The position numbers were made by a program, and so were the translations under genes. A DNA stretch of 7,982 nt from Gammaproteobacteria bacterium (lineage in GTDB: Bacteria; Pseudomonadota; Gammaproteobacteria; SZUA-229), in contig JAQICG010000038.1 in the NCBI GenBank assembly GCA_027858635.1, positions 1 through 7,982 of the forward strand, in the 5' to 3' direction. Within the stretch, counting starts at the first letter, position 1, and every line of letters starts with the position of its first letter. Below the pieces are notes generated by a model that was not told the origin of the DNA, did not search any database, and worked only from the letters and a program-made list of their open reading frames with translations. Positions 1 through 6,101 of this stretch are shown piece after piece.

Positions 1-133
1 AAAATGTAACTTGCAAGTCATAAATTCAGCTATTGGCATATGAAAAATAATTTTTAATTTTTGTTTTGTACTTTTGATGTTTTCGCGTCTTTCGCGGATG
101 TTTTTTTGATTATAAAAATATGAGACAACGTAC
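1..133 (+). promoter_or_regulatory. AT-rich leader upstream of ackA-xfp, probable promoter region
   Basis: This stretch is strikingly AT-rich compared with the genes that follow and has no coding potential that I can see. It contains A/T tracts around 42-66, a tandem direct repeat TTTCGCG at 81-87 and 90-96, a run of seven T at 101-107, and a TATAAA at 111-116 that could be a -10 element. A start near 123 would leave a leader of only about 10 nt. I see no convincing -35 at the right spacing, so the exact promoter is not assigned. The repeat could equally form a short CGCG/CGCG hairpin (84-87 with 93-96) before the T-run, that is, a weak terminator of an unseen upstream gene. Only the composition and the repeat are direct observations; the regulatory role is inferred. 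Confidence 0.4.
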
Positions 134-1333
134 ATGAATCAGGCGGAAAAAAACCTGCTCACTATCAACGGCGGCTCCTCGAGTATCAAATTTGCCCTGT
201 ATCGGATGGGTGTAGCATTGCAGTGCAGCCTGGTGGGGAAAATCGAACGCATTGGTTTAGCGGGAACACGCCTGAGCTATAAGCATGTTCTAAACGGGCA
301 GCAGGGTGAGCAATCTCTCGAAAAATCGGATCACACTTATGCGGTGAATTTTCTGCTCGACTGGCTGGCGCAGCAACCCGGTTTTGCTCAGGTCGTGGCG
401 GTGGGGCACAGGGTAGTACACGGCATGAAGCATACTCATCCCGAAACTGTTTCCCCGGCGCTACTCGATGAGCTGCATCGCATCAGCGATTACGATCCGG
501 ATCATCTGCCGGGCGAGATCGAGCTGATTGAAACATTCAGCAGGCGACATGCCGAACTTGTGCAGGTCGCCTGTTTTGACACCGCCTTCCACGTCAGCAT
601 GCCGCGGGTGGCCAAACTGCTGTCGGTGCCGCGTCGCTTTGATGCGATGGGCATTCAGCGTTACGGTTTTCATGGACTCTCTTACGCCTATCTGATGCAG
701 GAACTGGCGCGGCTTGATGAGACGGCGGCCGGACAGGGGCGGGTGATTCTGGCGCATCTGGGTAATGGCGCCAGTCTGGCGGCGGTGCGTGACGGTAGCA
801 GCATTGACACCAGTATGGGTTTCACCCCGAGCAGCGGCGTACCCATGGGAACACGATCGGGCGATCTCGACCCCGGTCTGGCCTGGTACATAATGCAGAG
901 CGAGCAGCTGAGTCCGGATCAGTTTAAACATCTCATTAATCACGAATCCGGTCTGCTTGGTGTCTCGGAAACCAGTTCCGATATGCGCGATCTGACCGCG
1001 CATGAAAGCGATGATGAACGCGCCGCCGAAGCGGTCGAGCTGTTCTGTTATCAGGTGAAAAAATACATCGGTGCCTATGCCGCTGTCCTCAATGGACTGG
1101 ATACGCTGGTGTTCACCGGCGGCATCGGCGAGCACCACGGCAGCGTGCGTGCGCGTATTTGTGCAAATCTGGAATTTCTCGGTATCGAACTGGATAAACA
1201 ACGCAATGAACAGAATGCAGACGTTATTTCCTCACAGAGCAGCCGGGTGACGGTGCGCGTTATCGCAACCGATGAAGAGCTGATGATTGCTGAATCGGTT
1301 CGTGATGTTCTGGGATTAGAAATCACCAAATAA
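134..1333 (+). CDS. ackA: Acetate kinase (AckA)
   Basis: This cytoplasmic enzyme interconverts acetyl-phosphate + ADP and acetate + ATP. Next to phosphoketolase its likely job is to harvest ATP from the acetyl-phosphate made there. The 399-aa length is normal for the family. Family motifs appear in order: the N-terminal phosphate-binding segment INGGSSSIKF (residues 11-20), VGHRVVHG (90-97, with R93), CFDTAFH (147-153, with the catalytic-type Asp149), GFHG (178-181, His180), AHLGNGAS (207-214), GTRSGDLDPG (239-248, Arg241), FTGGIGEH (327-334) and the C-terminal TDEEL (379-383). The start is an ATG with only a weak GAG 9 nt upstream (122-124), but no better start exists before the conserved N-terminal strand. 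Many acetate kinases have Cys where Gly13 sits here; I read that as a subfamily variant. The xfp gene follows after 28 nt, which suggests one transcript. Family assignment is secure; the direction of flux in vivo is inferred. Confidence 0.96.
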   Translation: MNQAEKNLLTINGGSSSIKFALYRMGVALQCSLVGKIERIGLAGTRLSYKHVLNGQQGEQSLEKSDHTYAVNFLLDWLAQQPGFAQVVAVGHRVVHGMKHTHPETVSPALLDELHRISDYDPDHLPGEIELIETFSRRHAELVQVACFDTAFHVSMPRVAKLLSVPRRFDAMGIQRYGFHGLSYAYLMQELARLDETAAGQGRVILAHLGNGASLAAVRDGSSIDTSMGFTPSSGVPMGTRSGDLDPGLAWYIMQSEQLSPDQFKHLINHESGLLGVSETSSDMRDLTAHESDDERAAEAVELFCYQVKKYIGAYAAVLNGLDTLVFTGGIGEHHGSVRARICANLEFLGIELDKQRNEQNADVISSQSSRVTVRVIATDEELMIAESVRDVLGLEITK

Positions 1334-1361
1334 AACTGACATTTATATAGAGGACTGAACC

Positions 1362-3749
1362 ATGCTAAAGAATGCCGCAAGCCCTAAATCTTTGAAAGAA
1401 CCGTTATCGCCGGAGCTAATGAACAAGATGGACGCCTACTGGCGTGCCAGCAACTATCTGTCGGTGGGGCAAATCTATCTGTTCGACAATCCTTTGCTGA
1501 AACAGCCCTTGAAACTCGAGCACATCAAGCCGCGCCTGCTGGGCCACTGGGGCACCACGCCGGGGCTGAATTTCATCTATGTTCACCTCAACCGCATCAT
1601 CAGGGAATATGATCTGAACATTATTTATGTCACCGGCCCCGGCCACGGTGGACCGGGACTGGTCGCCAACACCTGGCTGGAGGGCACGTATAGCGAAGTT
1701 TATCCGAACATTGCCAAAGATGAAGCGGGGATGAAAAAGCTCTTCACTCAGTTCTCATTTCCCGGCGGTGTTCCCAGTCACGTCGCACCGGAAACCCCAG
1801 GCTCCATCAACGAAGGTGGGGAACTGGGCTATGCGCTGTCACACGCCTATGGTGCTGCCTTCGATAATCCCGATCTGCTGGTAACCTGTGTGGTGGGGGA
1901 CGGCGAGGCGGAAACCGGCCCGATGGCCACCAGCTGGCACTCCAACAAATTTCTCAACCCGGTGCATGATGGCGCCGTGCTGCCGATTCTGCATCTGAAC
2001 GGCTACAAGATTGCAGGCCCGACCGTGCTGGCGCGTATCCCTCGTGATGAGCTCGAAGCGCTGTTTATCGGCTATGGTTACACGCCGCATTTCGTCGAGG
2101 GTGATGATCCCGAAACCATGCATCAGCTGATGGCGGCGACGCTCGATAGCGTGGTCGCTGAGATCCAGACGATACAGCAGGATGCCCGCACACATGGTTT
2201 CAGCGAGCGCCCGCGCTGGCCGATGATTATTCTGCGCTCACCCAAGGGCTGGACCGGGCCGGAAACGGTTGATGATAAACAGATCGAAGGCACTTTTCAC
2301 GCCCATCAGGTGCCGGTCACCAATTTCGCCAAAGATCCCAAGCATCTGAAGATTCTTGAAAAGTGGATGAAGAGTTACCGGCCCGAAGAGCTATTCGATG
2401 ACGCCGGTAAACTCATCCCCGAGCTGGCCGAACTGGCACCCGAAGGTGAACGGCGCATGGGTGCAAATCTGCACGCCAATGGCGGTATGTTGCTGCGCAA
2501 TCTGCGCATGCCGAATTTTCGCGACTATGCCGTCAAGGTTCCCGCTCCGGGCAAGGTTCTGGCTGAAGCGACGCGCGCGCAGGGCGAACTCATGCGCGAT
2601 GTGATGAAACTTAACGCCGAAGCCCGTAACTTCCGAATCTTCAGCCCGGACGAGACCGCCTCGAATCGCTGGGGCGCACTCTTCGAAGTCACTAACCGCT
2701 GTTCCACGGCGGAAATTCTGCCCGGTGATGAGCATGTTTCTAACGATGGCCGGGTCATGGAGATGCTGAGCGAACACCAGTGTCAGGGCTGGCGGGAAGG
2801 CTATCTGCTCACCGGCCGGCACGGCTTTTTCTCCTGCTATGAAGCCTTTATTCACATTGTCGATTCCATGTTCAATCAACACGCCAAATGGCTCGATGTG
2901 GCGCGCGACATTCCCTGGCGTCGTCCCATCGCCTCGCTTAACTATCTGCTCTCCTCGCATGTGTGGCGGCAGGATCACAACGGCTTCAGCCATCAGGATC
3001 CCGGTTTCATCGATGTGGTGGTGAACAAGAAGGCCGAGATCATTCGCGTCTATCTGCCGCCCGATGCCAACACCCTGCTGGCCATAACCGACCACTGCCT
3101 GCGTAGCCACGATGACATCAATGTGATTGTCGCCGGCAAGCAGCCGAGCCTGCAATGGCTGGATATGGATGCGGCGATAAGGCATTGCACCGCTGGTCTG
3201 GGTATCTGGAAATGGGCCAGCAACGACGAAGGTGACGATCCTGATGTGGTTATGGCCTGCTGCGGTGACGTGCCCACACTGGAGACCCTGGCGGCGGTAA
3301 AATTGCTGCGTGAGCAGTTCCCGGAGCTGAAGATACGGGTTATTAATGTCGTCAACCTGATGGCCTTGCAGCCGCCGTCCGAACATCCACATGGACTCTC
3401 GGACAAGGATTTTGATGTGCTTTTCACTTCGGACAAGCCGAGTATCTTTGCCTATCACGGCTATCCCTGGCTGATTCATCGCCTGACTTACCGGCGCACC
3501 AATCATCACAATCTGCACGTTCGCGGCTACAAGGAGCAGGGCACCACGACCACACCTTTCGATATGACGGTGATGAATGACCTCGACCGTTTCCATCTGG
3601 CGGGTGATGTTATCGACCGGGTGCCATGCCTGGGTTCACGTGCCGCCTACGCCAAGCAGTTCTTGCGCGACAAACTTTTCGATCACAAAACCTATATTGA
3701 AAAACACGGTGAAGACATGCCGGAAATTCGGGACTGGAAATGGCAGTGA
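1362..3749 (+). CDS. xfp: Xylulose-5-phosphate/fructose-6-phosphate phosphoketolase
   Basis: This thiamine-diphosphate enzyme cleaves xylulose-5-P (and often fructose-6-P) with phosphate to acetyl-P plus glyceraldehyde-3-P (or erythrose-4-P). The 795-aa length fits the usual 790-830. The N-terminal domain carries GHWGTTPGLNF (61-71, His62), the phosphoketolase signature GPGHGGPG (92-99, His95), PSHVAPETPGSINEGGELGY (138-157, His140), and the ThDP/Mg motif starting GDGEAETGP (179-187) with Asn213 at its end. The middle domain has VMEMLSEHQCQGW (465-477, probable ThDP-activating Glu467), LLTGRHGF (482-489), and SSHVWRQDHNGFSHQDPG (531-548), which contains active-site histidines. A C-terminal transketolase-like domain runs from about 590. 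The start has a good AGAGGA Shine-Dalgarno at 1349-1354, 7 nt before the ATG. It lies just after ackA on the same strand, so the pair forms a complete acetyl-P to acetate + ATP route. Whether it prefers xylulose-5-P or accepts both substrates cannot be read from the sequence. Confidence 0.97.
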   Translation: MLKNAASPKSLKEPLSPELMNKMDAYWRASNYLSVGQIYLFDNPLLKQPLKLEHIKPRLLGHWGTTPGLNFIYVHLNRIIREYDLNIIYVTGPGHGGPGLVANTWLEGTYSEVYPNIAKDEAGMKKLFTQFSFPGGVPSHVAPETPGSINEGGELGYALSHAYGAAFDNPDLLVTCVVGDGEAETGPMATSWHSNKFLNPVHDGAVLPILHLNGYKIAGPTVLARIPRDELEALFIGYGYTPHFVEGDDPETMHQLMAATLDSVVAEIQTIQQDARTHGFSERPRWPMIILRSPKGWTGPETVDDKQIEGTFHAHQVPVTNFAKDPKHLKILEKWMKSYRPEELFDDAGKLIPELAELAPEGERRMGANLHANGGMLLRNLRMPNFRDYAVKVPAPGKVLAEATRAQGELMRDVMKLNAEARNFRIFSPDETASNRWGALFEVTNRCSTAEILPGDEHVSNDGRVMEMLSEHQCQGWREGYLLTGRHGFFSCYEAFIHIVDSMFNQHAKWLDVARDIPWRRPIASLNYLLSSHVWRQDHNGFSHQDPGFIDVVVNKKAEIIRVYLPPDANTLLAITDHCLRSHDDINVIVAGKQPSLQWLDMDAAIRHCTAGLGIWKWASNDEGDDPDVVMACCGDVPTLETLAAVKLLREQFPELKIRVINVVNLMALQPPSEHPHGLSDKDFDVLFTSDKPSIFAYHGYPWLIHRLTYRRTNHHNLHVRGYKEQGTTTTPFDMTVMNDLDRFHLAGDVIDRVPCLGSRAAYAKQFLRDKLFDHKTYIEKHGEDMPEIRDWKWQ

Positions 3750-3753
3750 AAAG

Positions 3754-3784
3754 ATAGTTGGCCGTTAACCGTTAACTATGTTTT
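3754..3784 (+). terminator. Candidate Rho-independent terminator after xfp
   Basis: Four nt after the xfp stop codon, ATAGTTGGC (3754-3762) can pair with GTTAACTAT (3771-3779). This gives a 9-bp stem including two G-U pairs and an 8-nt loop, followed by GTTTT. The stem is AT-rich and the U-run short, so termination may be weak. The long palindrome that follows from 3786 would also fold in the transcript and could add to termination. Confidence 0.4.
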
Positions 3785-3785
3785 A

Positions 3786-3966
3786 AGGGATCCGGAACAT
3801 ACTAATGTACTTGGATCGCGTCCGGATTTGGGTCATATATGGTCGCGCCGATTGAGCAAAACCGTAGGCGCAGCAGGGCTACGGCGAGGATTTTGCGATT
3901 GAGGCGCGGCCAAAGATGGCCTGAAGACGTGATGCGTAATGGTATATTAGTATGTTCCGGATCCCT
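3786..3966. mobile_element. 181-bp MITE-like palindromic element, no ORF
   Basis: The two ends are inverted copies. AGGGATCCGGAACATACTAA and the following base at 3786-3806 are matched exactly on the opposite strand by 3946-3966, and the match extends to 25 bp with one mismatch (3786-3810 against 3942-3966). The interior is symmetric too: GGTCGCGCC (3841-3849) faces GGCGCGGCC, GCAAAA (3855-3860) faces TTTTGC, and CCGTAG (3861-3866) faces CTACGG (3878-3883) around an 11-nt loop. The left and right arms align almost without gaps over their whole length, and several arm differences would be G-U pairs in RNA. If the ends are taken as GGG...CCC, the same trinucleotide TAA lies directly outside both (3784-3786 and 3966-3968), a possible 3-bp target duplication. 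No transposase is encoded, so this looks like a non-autonomous element or a large structured repeat. Its family is not recognised. Confidence 0.6.
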
Positions 3967-4104
3967 AAGTGGCAGGAAGGGGCGTCGTTTTTGTGGCCAC
4001 CTGATTTGAATGGTATGGGATATGCCCATTCATTTCAGCGATACATCTCAGTAATATAAGTTGAGCCATATTGTGTTCTGGTTTAGGCGCGACATACCGT
4101 GCTT

Positions 4105-4398
4105 TCAGTCGCAGCACTTGCCCGATTTGTCGTCCGAGCTGTTACCGGAGCAGCAACCACCATCACCCTTGAGCCAGCTGTCGACAGTATCGCGGGAGGG
4201 AACGCCGCCGGCGTGCACCACCTTGCCGTCGATCACAACGCCGGGAGTGGACATCACGCCAAAGCCCATGATTTGGGCGATATCTTCGACTTTCTCAAGC
4301 TCAATCTCGATGCCTTTGGCACTGGCCTGTTCTTCAATCATCTTCAGCGTGGCTTTGCAGTTGGCACAGCCGGTGCCGAGTACTTTGATGTTCTTCAT
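4105..4398 (-). CDS. Small thioredoxin-fold redox protein with Cys-rich tail
   Basis: This 97-aa cytoplasmic protein resembles the short 'redox-active disulfide / thioredoxin family' proteins of the TM0996/MTH895 type (family memory, not a search). It opens with beta strand IKVLGTG and the active-site motif CANC (Cys11, Cys14), followed by a helix. Thr51-Pro52 (STPGVVIDGK) is the typical cis-proline loop facing the active site. The fold ends near residue 78. An additional tail of about 20 residues, rich in Gly, Ser and Asp, holds two vicinal cysteine pairs (82-83 and 95-96), one residue from the C-terminus. I infer that the tail may bind a soft metal or relay disulfides. The ATG start is supported by AGGAG (4405-4409 on the complement) at 6 nt spacing. 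The gene stands alone between two palindromes, on the same strand as the metal-efflux genes but about 350 nt downstream of ynfA, so co-transcription is doubtful. Its substrate is unknown. Confidence 0.85.
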   Translation of the reverse strand: MKNIKVLGTGCANCKATLKMIEEQASAKGIEIELEKVEDIAQIMGFGVMSTPGVVIDGKVVHAGGVPSRDTVDSWLKGDGGCCSGNSSDDKSGKCCD

Positions 4399-4492
4399 TG
4401 CATACTCCTAAAAAGTAATAGTTTGTGATAAATCGATCGCGCAAACAACCGCCGGGAGGCTGCCGGTTTTAGGGGGATTGAAGCGAGGGAGC

Positions 4493-4579
4493 GGGAGAGT
4501 GAGCTCAAATTTTCCCGATTTTGAGGCGCATAGTTATTCTACGCAACGAAAAATTGGGAGGTATTTGGGCCGCTCTCCC
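4493..4579. repeat. 87-bp imperfect palindrome, possible dispersed repeat or structured RNA
   Basis: The outer arms GGGAGAG (4493-4499) and CTCTCCC (4573-4579) match exactly. Inward, CAAAT faces ATTTG, then TCCCGATTTT (4513-4522) faces AAAATTGGGA with one G-U pair (4541-4550). The core GCATAG (4528-4533) faces CTACGC (4539-4544 region) around a TTATT loop with one mismatch. The arms are of equal length (41 + 5 + 41), so the whole block folds as a single long hairpin on either strand. There is no open reading frame and no U-run, so it is not a classical terminator. It may be a repetitive extragenic palindrome or a regulatory RNA in front of the thioredoxin-like gene; the sequence alone does not decide. 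Confidence 0.5.
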
Positions 4580-4709
4580 ACTTCCGCAGCCAATTCATCC
4601 TGAATCCGACAGCCTCCATGCGTATGGCTTCAAAGTTATTTTGGCATGATGTCGAATAAAAAGGTAAATGGATGCAAACGACGTCAGCAAATCCCGGGGG
4701 AACCGCCCA

Positions 4710-4729
4710 AAGAATACCGAAGTATTCTT
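4710..4729 (-). terminator. UUCG-capped hairpin ending the metal-efflux transcript
   Basis: On the - strand AAGAATAC and GTATTCTT form a perfect 8-bp stem closed by the very stable C(UUCG)G tetraloop, 25 nt after the ynfA stop codon. The 3' arm ends in UUCUUU, but no further U-run follows. Position and loop type argue for a terminator or a 3'-end stabilising hairpin of the czcA-CDF-ynfA transcript. Confidence 0.5.
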
Positions 4730-4754
4730 GATCTTCCAGCGATTGTCGTAGGTT

Positions 4755-5087
4755 TCAGCTGCCACGGGGTGCGAACATAATAATGCCCATTCCCAGCAGC
4801 GTTACCGCCACGCCGACGAAATCCCACAAGTGTGGGCGAACGCCATCTACGCCCCATAACCAAAGCAGGGCGACGGAAACGTAGACGCCGCCGTAGGCCG
4901 CATAAACGCGCCCGGCATCTGAGGGATGAAGGGAAAGCAGCCAGGCGAACAGGGCGAGACTCGCGGCAGCGGGAAGCAGCACCCAGACTGGGGCGGACTT
5001 TTTCAGCCACAAATAGGGCAGATAACAGCCGACAATTTCCGCGATAGCGGTAACAATAAACAACCCCAGGGTGGTAAGGACAGACAT
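4755..5087 (-). CDS. ynfA: YnfA family (UPF0060) small inner-membrane protein
   Basis: This is a 110-aa protein with four predicted membrane segments (about 3-27, 34-53, 61-80 and 89-107) and almost no loops, typical of UPF0060/YnfA (usually about 108 aa). Characteristic pieces are AEIVGCYLPYLWL (15-27) with a buried Glu17, the loop motif GRVYAAYGGVYV (59-70), and RPHLWDFVG (84-92). The family belongs with the drug/metabolite-transporter and SMR-like proteins, and some members have been reported to act as small multidrug exporters. No metal-transport role is established. The start codon lies 12 nt after the CDF stop codon. Its weak Shine-Dalgarno GAGAG overlaps that stop (5097-5101), which supports translation from the same mRNA. 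A shared role in metal or biocide tolerance is inferred from this arrangement alone. Confidence 0.9.
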   Translation of the reverse strand: MSVLTTLGLFIVTAIAEIVGCYLPYLWLKKSAPVWVLLPAAASLALFAWLLSLHPSDAGRVYAAYGGVYVSVALLWLWGVDGVRPHLWDFVGVAVTLLGMGIIMFAPRGS

Positions 5088-5099
5088 GGCAGTGATCTC

Positions 5100-6032
5100 T
5101 CAGATTCGATCTTGGTCGGACGGCGGGCTGGCATGATACCCGATCTGATCCCGGCAGGATTCCTGTTTCAATTCAATTTCAATAGTGGTGTGAGCCAGTT
5201 GGTATGGTTCGAGCGCACGGGTAATGGATTGTTTGATGGCGCAGTATTCGCCAGAGTTTAAATCATCATCGAGATTCACCACAACATGGGCCGTGAGCAC
5301 ATGATGTTCACCATCCATGGACCAGAGGTGCTGATGATGAATCTCGCTGATGCCATCAACACCAAGCAGTGCGCGTCGAATCTTTTCATGAAGTGCTTTG
5401 TCCGGCACCGCCTGGAAAAACAGTTTCCCGGTCACCCATAGATTACGTACCACATTGACCAGGATGAACAGGGTGAATGCCACCGACAACAGCGGGTCGA
5501 GAATGGGCCAGTCGGCAAACTGCAATACGATGGAGACGATGAGTACCGCCACCCAGCCCAGCACGTCTTCCAGCAGGTGCCAGTTCAGCACCTTCTCGTT
5601 CAGGGTGGTTCCCTTGCTCAGGCGGTAGGCCGCGTAACCGTTGACGCTAACACCGAATATGGCCAGTGCCAGCATGCCCTCGGCGACCGGCATCACCGGA
5701 TTGGCCAGTCGCGGGATAGCCTCGCTCAGCACCCATATCGACCCGGCAATCAGCACCAGACCGTTAATCAGCGCACCGAACAGTGACAGGCGCCGATAGC
5801 CGTAGGTGAATTCGCTGTCGGCGGATTTTCGGCCCAGCCGGTTCAGCAACCAGGCGCTGCCGATTGACAGACTATCACCCAGGTCATGGACCGCGTCAGC
5901 CATAATCGCCGTGCTGTTGGTCAACCAGCCACCGACAAACTCGATGATGGTAAAACCCACATTAAGAAAGAACGCCATTCCTATACGACTCGCGCTCTCA
6001 TCTTTTTGCTGCGAATGAACGTGTTGATGCAT
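5100..6032 (-). CDS. Cation diffusion facilitator (CDF) family transporter, CzcD/ZitB-like
   Basis: This inner-membrane proton antiporter would move Zn2+ or a similar divalent cation (Co2+, Cd2+) from cytoplasm to periplasm. With the ATG used here it has 310 aa, a normal CDF length. The transport site is visible as two HxxxD pairs: His49/Asp53 in TM2 (MADAVHDLGDS) and His152/Asp156 in TM5 (HLLEDVLGW). This H-D/H-D quartet is the one typical of zinc-type CDFs. Six TM segments span roughly 15-200. The cytoplasmic C-terminal domain has a His-rich stretch, IHHQHLWSMDGEHHVLTAH (231-249), that probably binds regulatory metal. The N-terminus is also His-containing (MHQHVHS). An in-frame TTG at 6047 would add five residues; I prefer the ATG at 6032, with GGA 6 nt upstream. 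It lies 69 nt after czcA and 12 nt before ynfA, so it likely supplies metal to the RND pump. Exact metal specificity is not determinable. Confidence 0.93.
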   Translation of the reverse strand: MHQHVHSQQKDESASRIGMAFFLNVGFTIIEFVGGWLTNSTAIMADAVHDLGDSLSIGSAWLLNRLGRKSADSEFTYGYRRLSLFGALINGLVLIAGSIWVLSEAIPRLANPVMPVAEGMLALAIFGVSVNGYAAYRLSKGTTLNEKVLNWHLLEDVLGWVAVLIVSIVLQFADWPILDPLLSVAFTLFILVNVVRNLWVTGKLFFQAVPDKALHEKIRRALLGVDGISEIHHQHLWSMDGEHHVLTAHVVVNLDDDLNSGEYCAIKQSITRALEPYQLAHTTIEIELKQESCRDQIGYHASPPSDQDRI

Positions 6033-6064
6033 AGGAATTCCGTACAATTAGTTTATAAAATGAA

Positions 6065-6093
6065 CCTGCCGCCACCGCAGTGGCAACGACAGG
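6065..6093 (-). terminator. Hairpin between czcA and the CDF gene, possible attenuating terminator
   Basis: On the - strand GCCAC-TGCG-GTGGC forms a 5-bp GC-rich stem with a 4-nt loop (6071-6084). It is extended, after an internal loop, by CCTG pairing with CAGG (6065-6068 with 6090-6093). The transcript then continues UUCAUUUUAUAA, a modest U-rich tail. It lies 8 nt after the czcA stop and about 32 nt before the CDF start. It could partly terminate or protect the czcA mRNA, lowering expression of the downstream genes. The internal loop makes it imperfect. Confidence 0.35.
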
Positions 6094-6101
6094 CACAATG
6101 G

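Larger units (their letters stand above)
4399..4754. other. Intergenic region between the thioredoxin-like gene and ynfA
   Basis: No plausible gene is visible in these 356 bases on either strand. From left to right (+ coordinates) they hold the Shine-Dalgarno of the small thioredoxin gene (4405-4409), an 87-bp imperfect palindrome (4493-4579), a stretch without recognisable signals (about 4590-4700), and a terminator-like hairpin for the ynfA transcript (4710-4729). The promoter of the thioredoxin-like gene presumably lies between 4410 and 4490, but I found no convincing -35/-10 pair. Confidence 0.6.

Noticed and set aside
461..1201. - strand open frame of 246 codons inside ackA
   Set aside because: It is antisense to conserved AckA motifs throughout and has no recognisable domain; it is a shadow frame.
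2391..3596. Long - strand open frame (401 codons) inside xfp
   Set aside because: It is fully antisense to the secure Xfp coding region. Its translation resembles no family and follows from codon bias of the sense gene.
3802..4029. - strand 75-codon open frame across the palindromic element
   Set aside because: Its sequence is mostly the palindrome arm, it has no family resemblance, and the length is expected by chance.
4007..4032. TGAATGG / CCATTCA inverted repeat downstream of the thioredoxin-like gene
   Set aside because: The stem is 7 bp with a 12-nt loop and no U-run on the - strand, about 70 nt after the stop codon; too weak to call a terminator.
4099..4428. + strand 109-codon frame opposite the thioredoxin-like gene
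   Set aside because: It is antisense to a protein with clear CxxC and cis-Pro motifs and a good ribosome site, so the - strand gene is the real one.
4415..4444. Possible promoter for the thioredoxin-like gene: TTGCGC / 18 bp / TATTAC on the - strand
   Set aside because: The implied transcription start would fall inside the Shine-Dalgarno at 4405-4409, leaving no usable leader.
6033..6047. TTG start adding five residues to the CDF protein
   Set aside because: The ATG at 6032 has a suitable GGA upstream and begins the His-containing N-terminus typical of the family; a rarer start is not needed.
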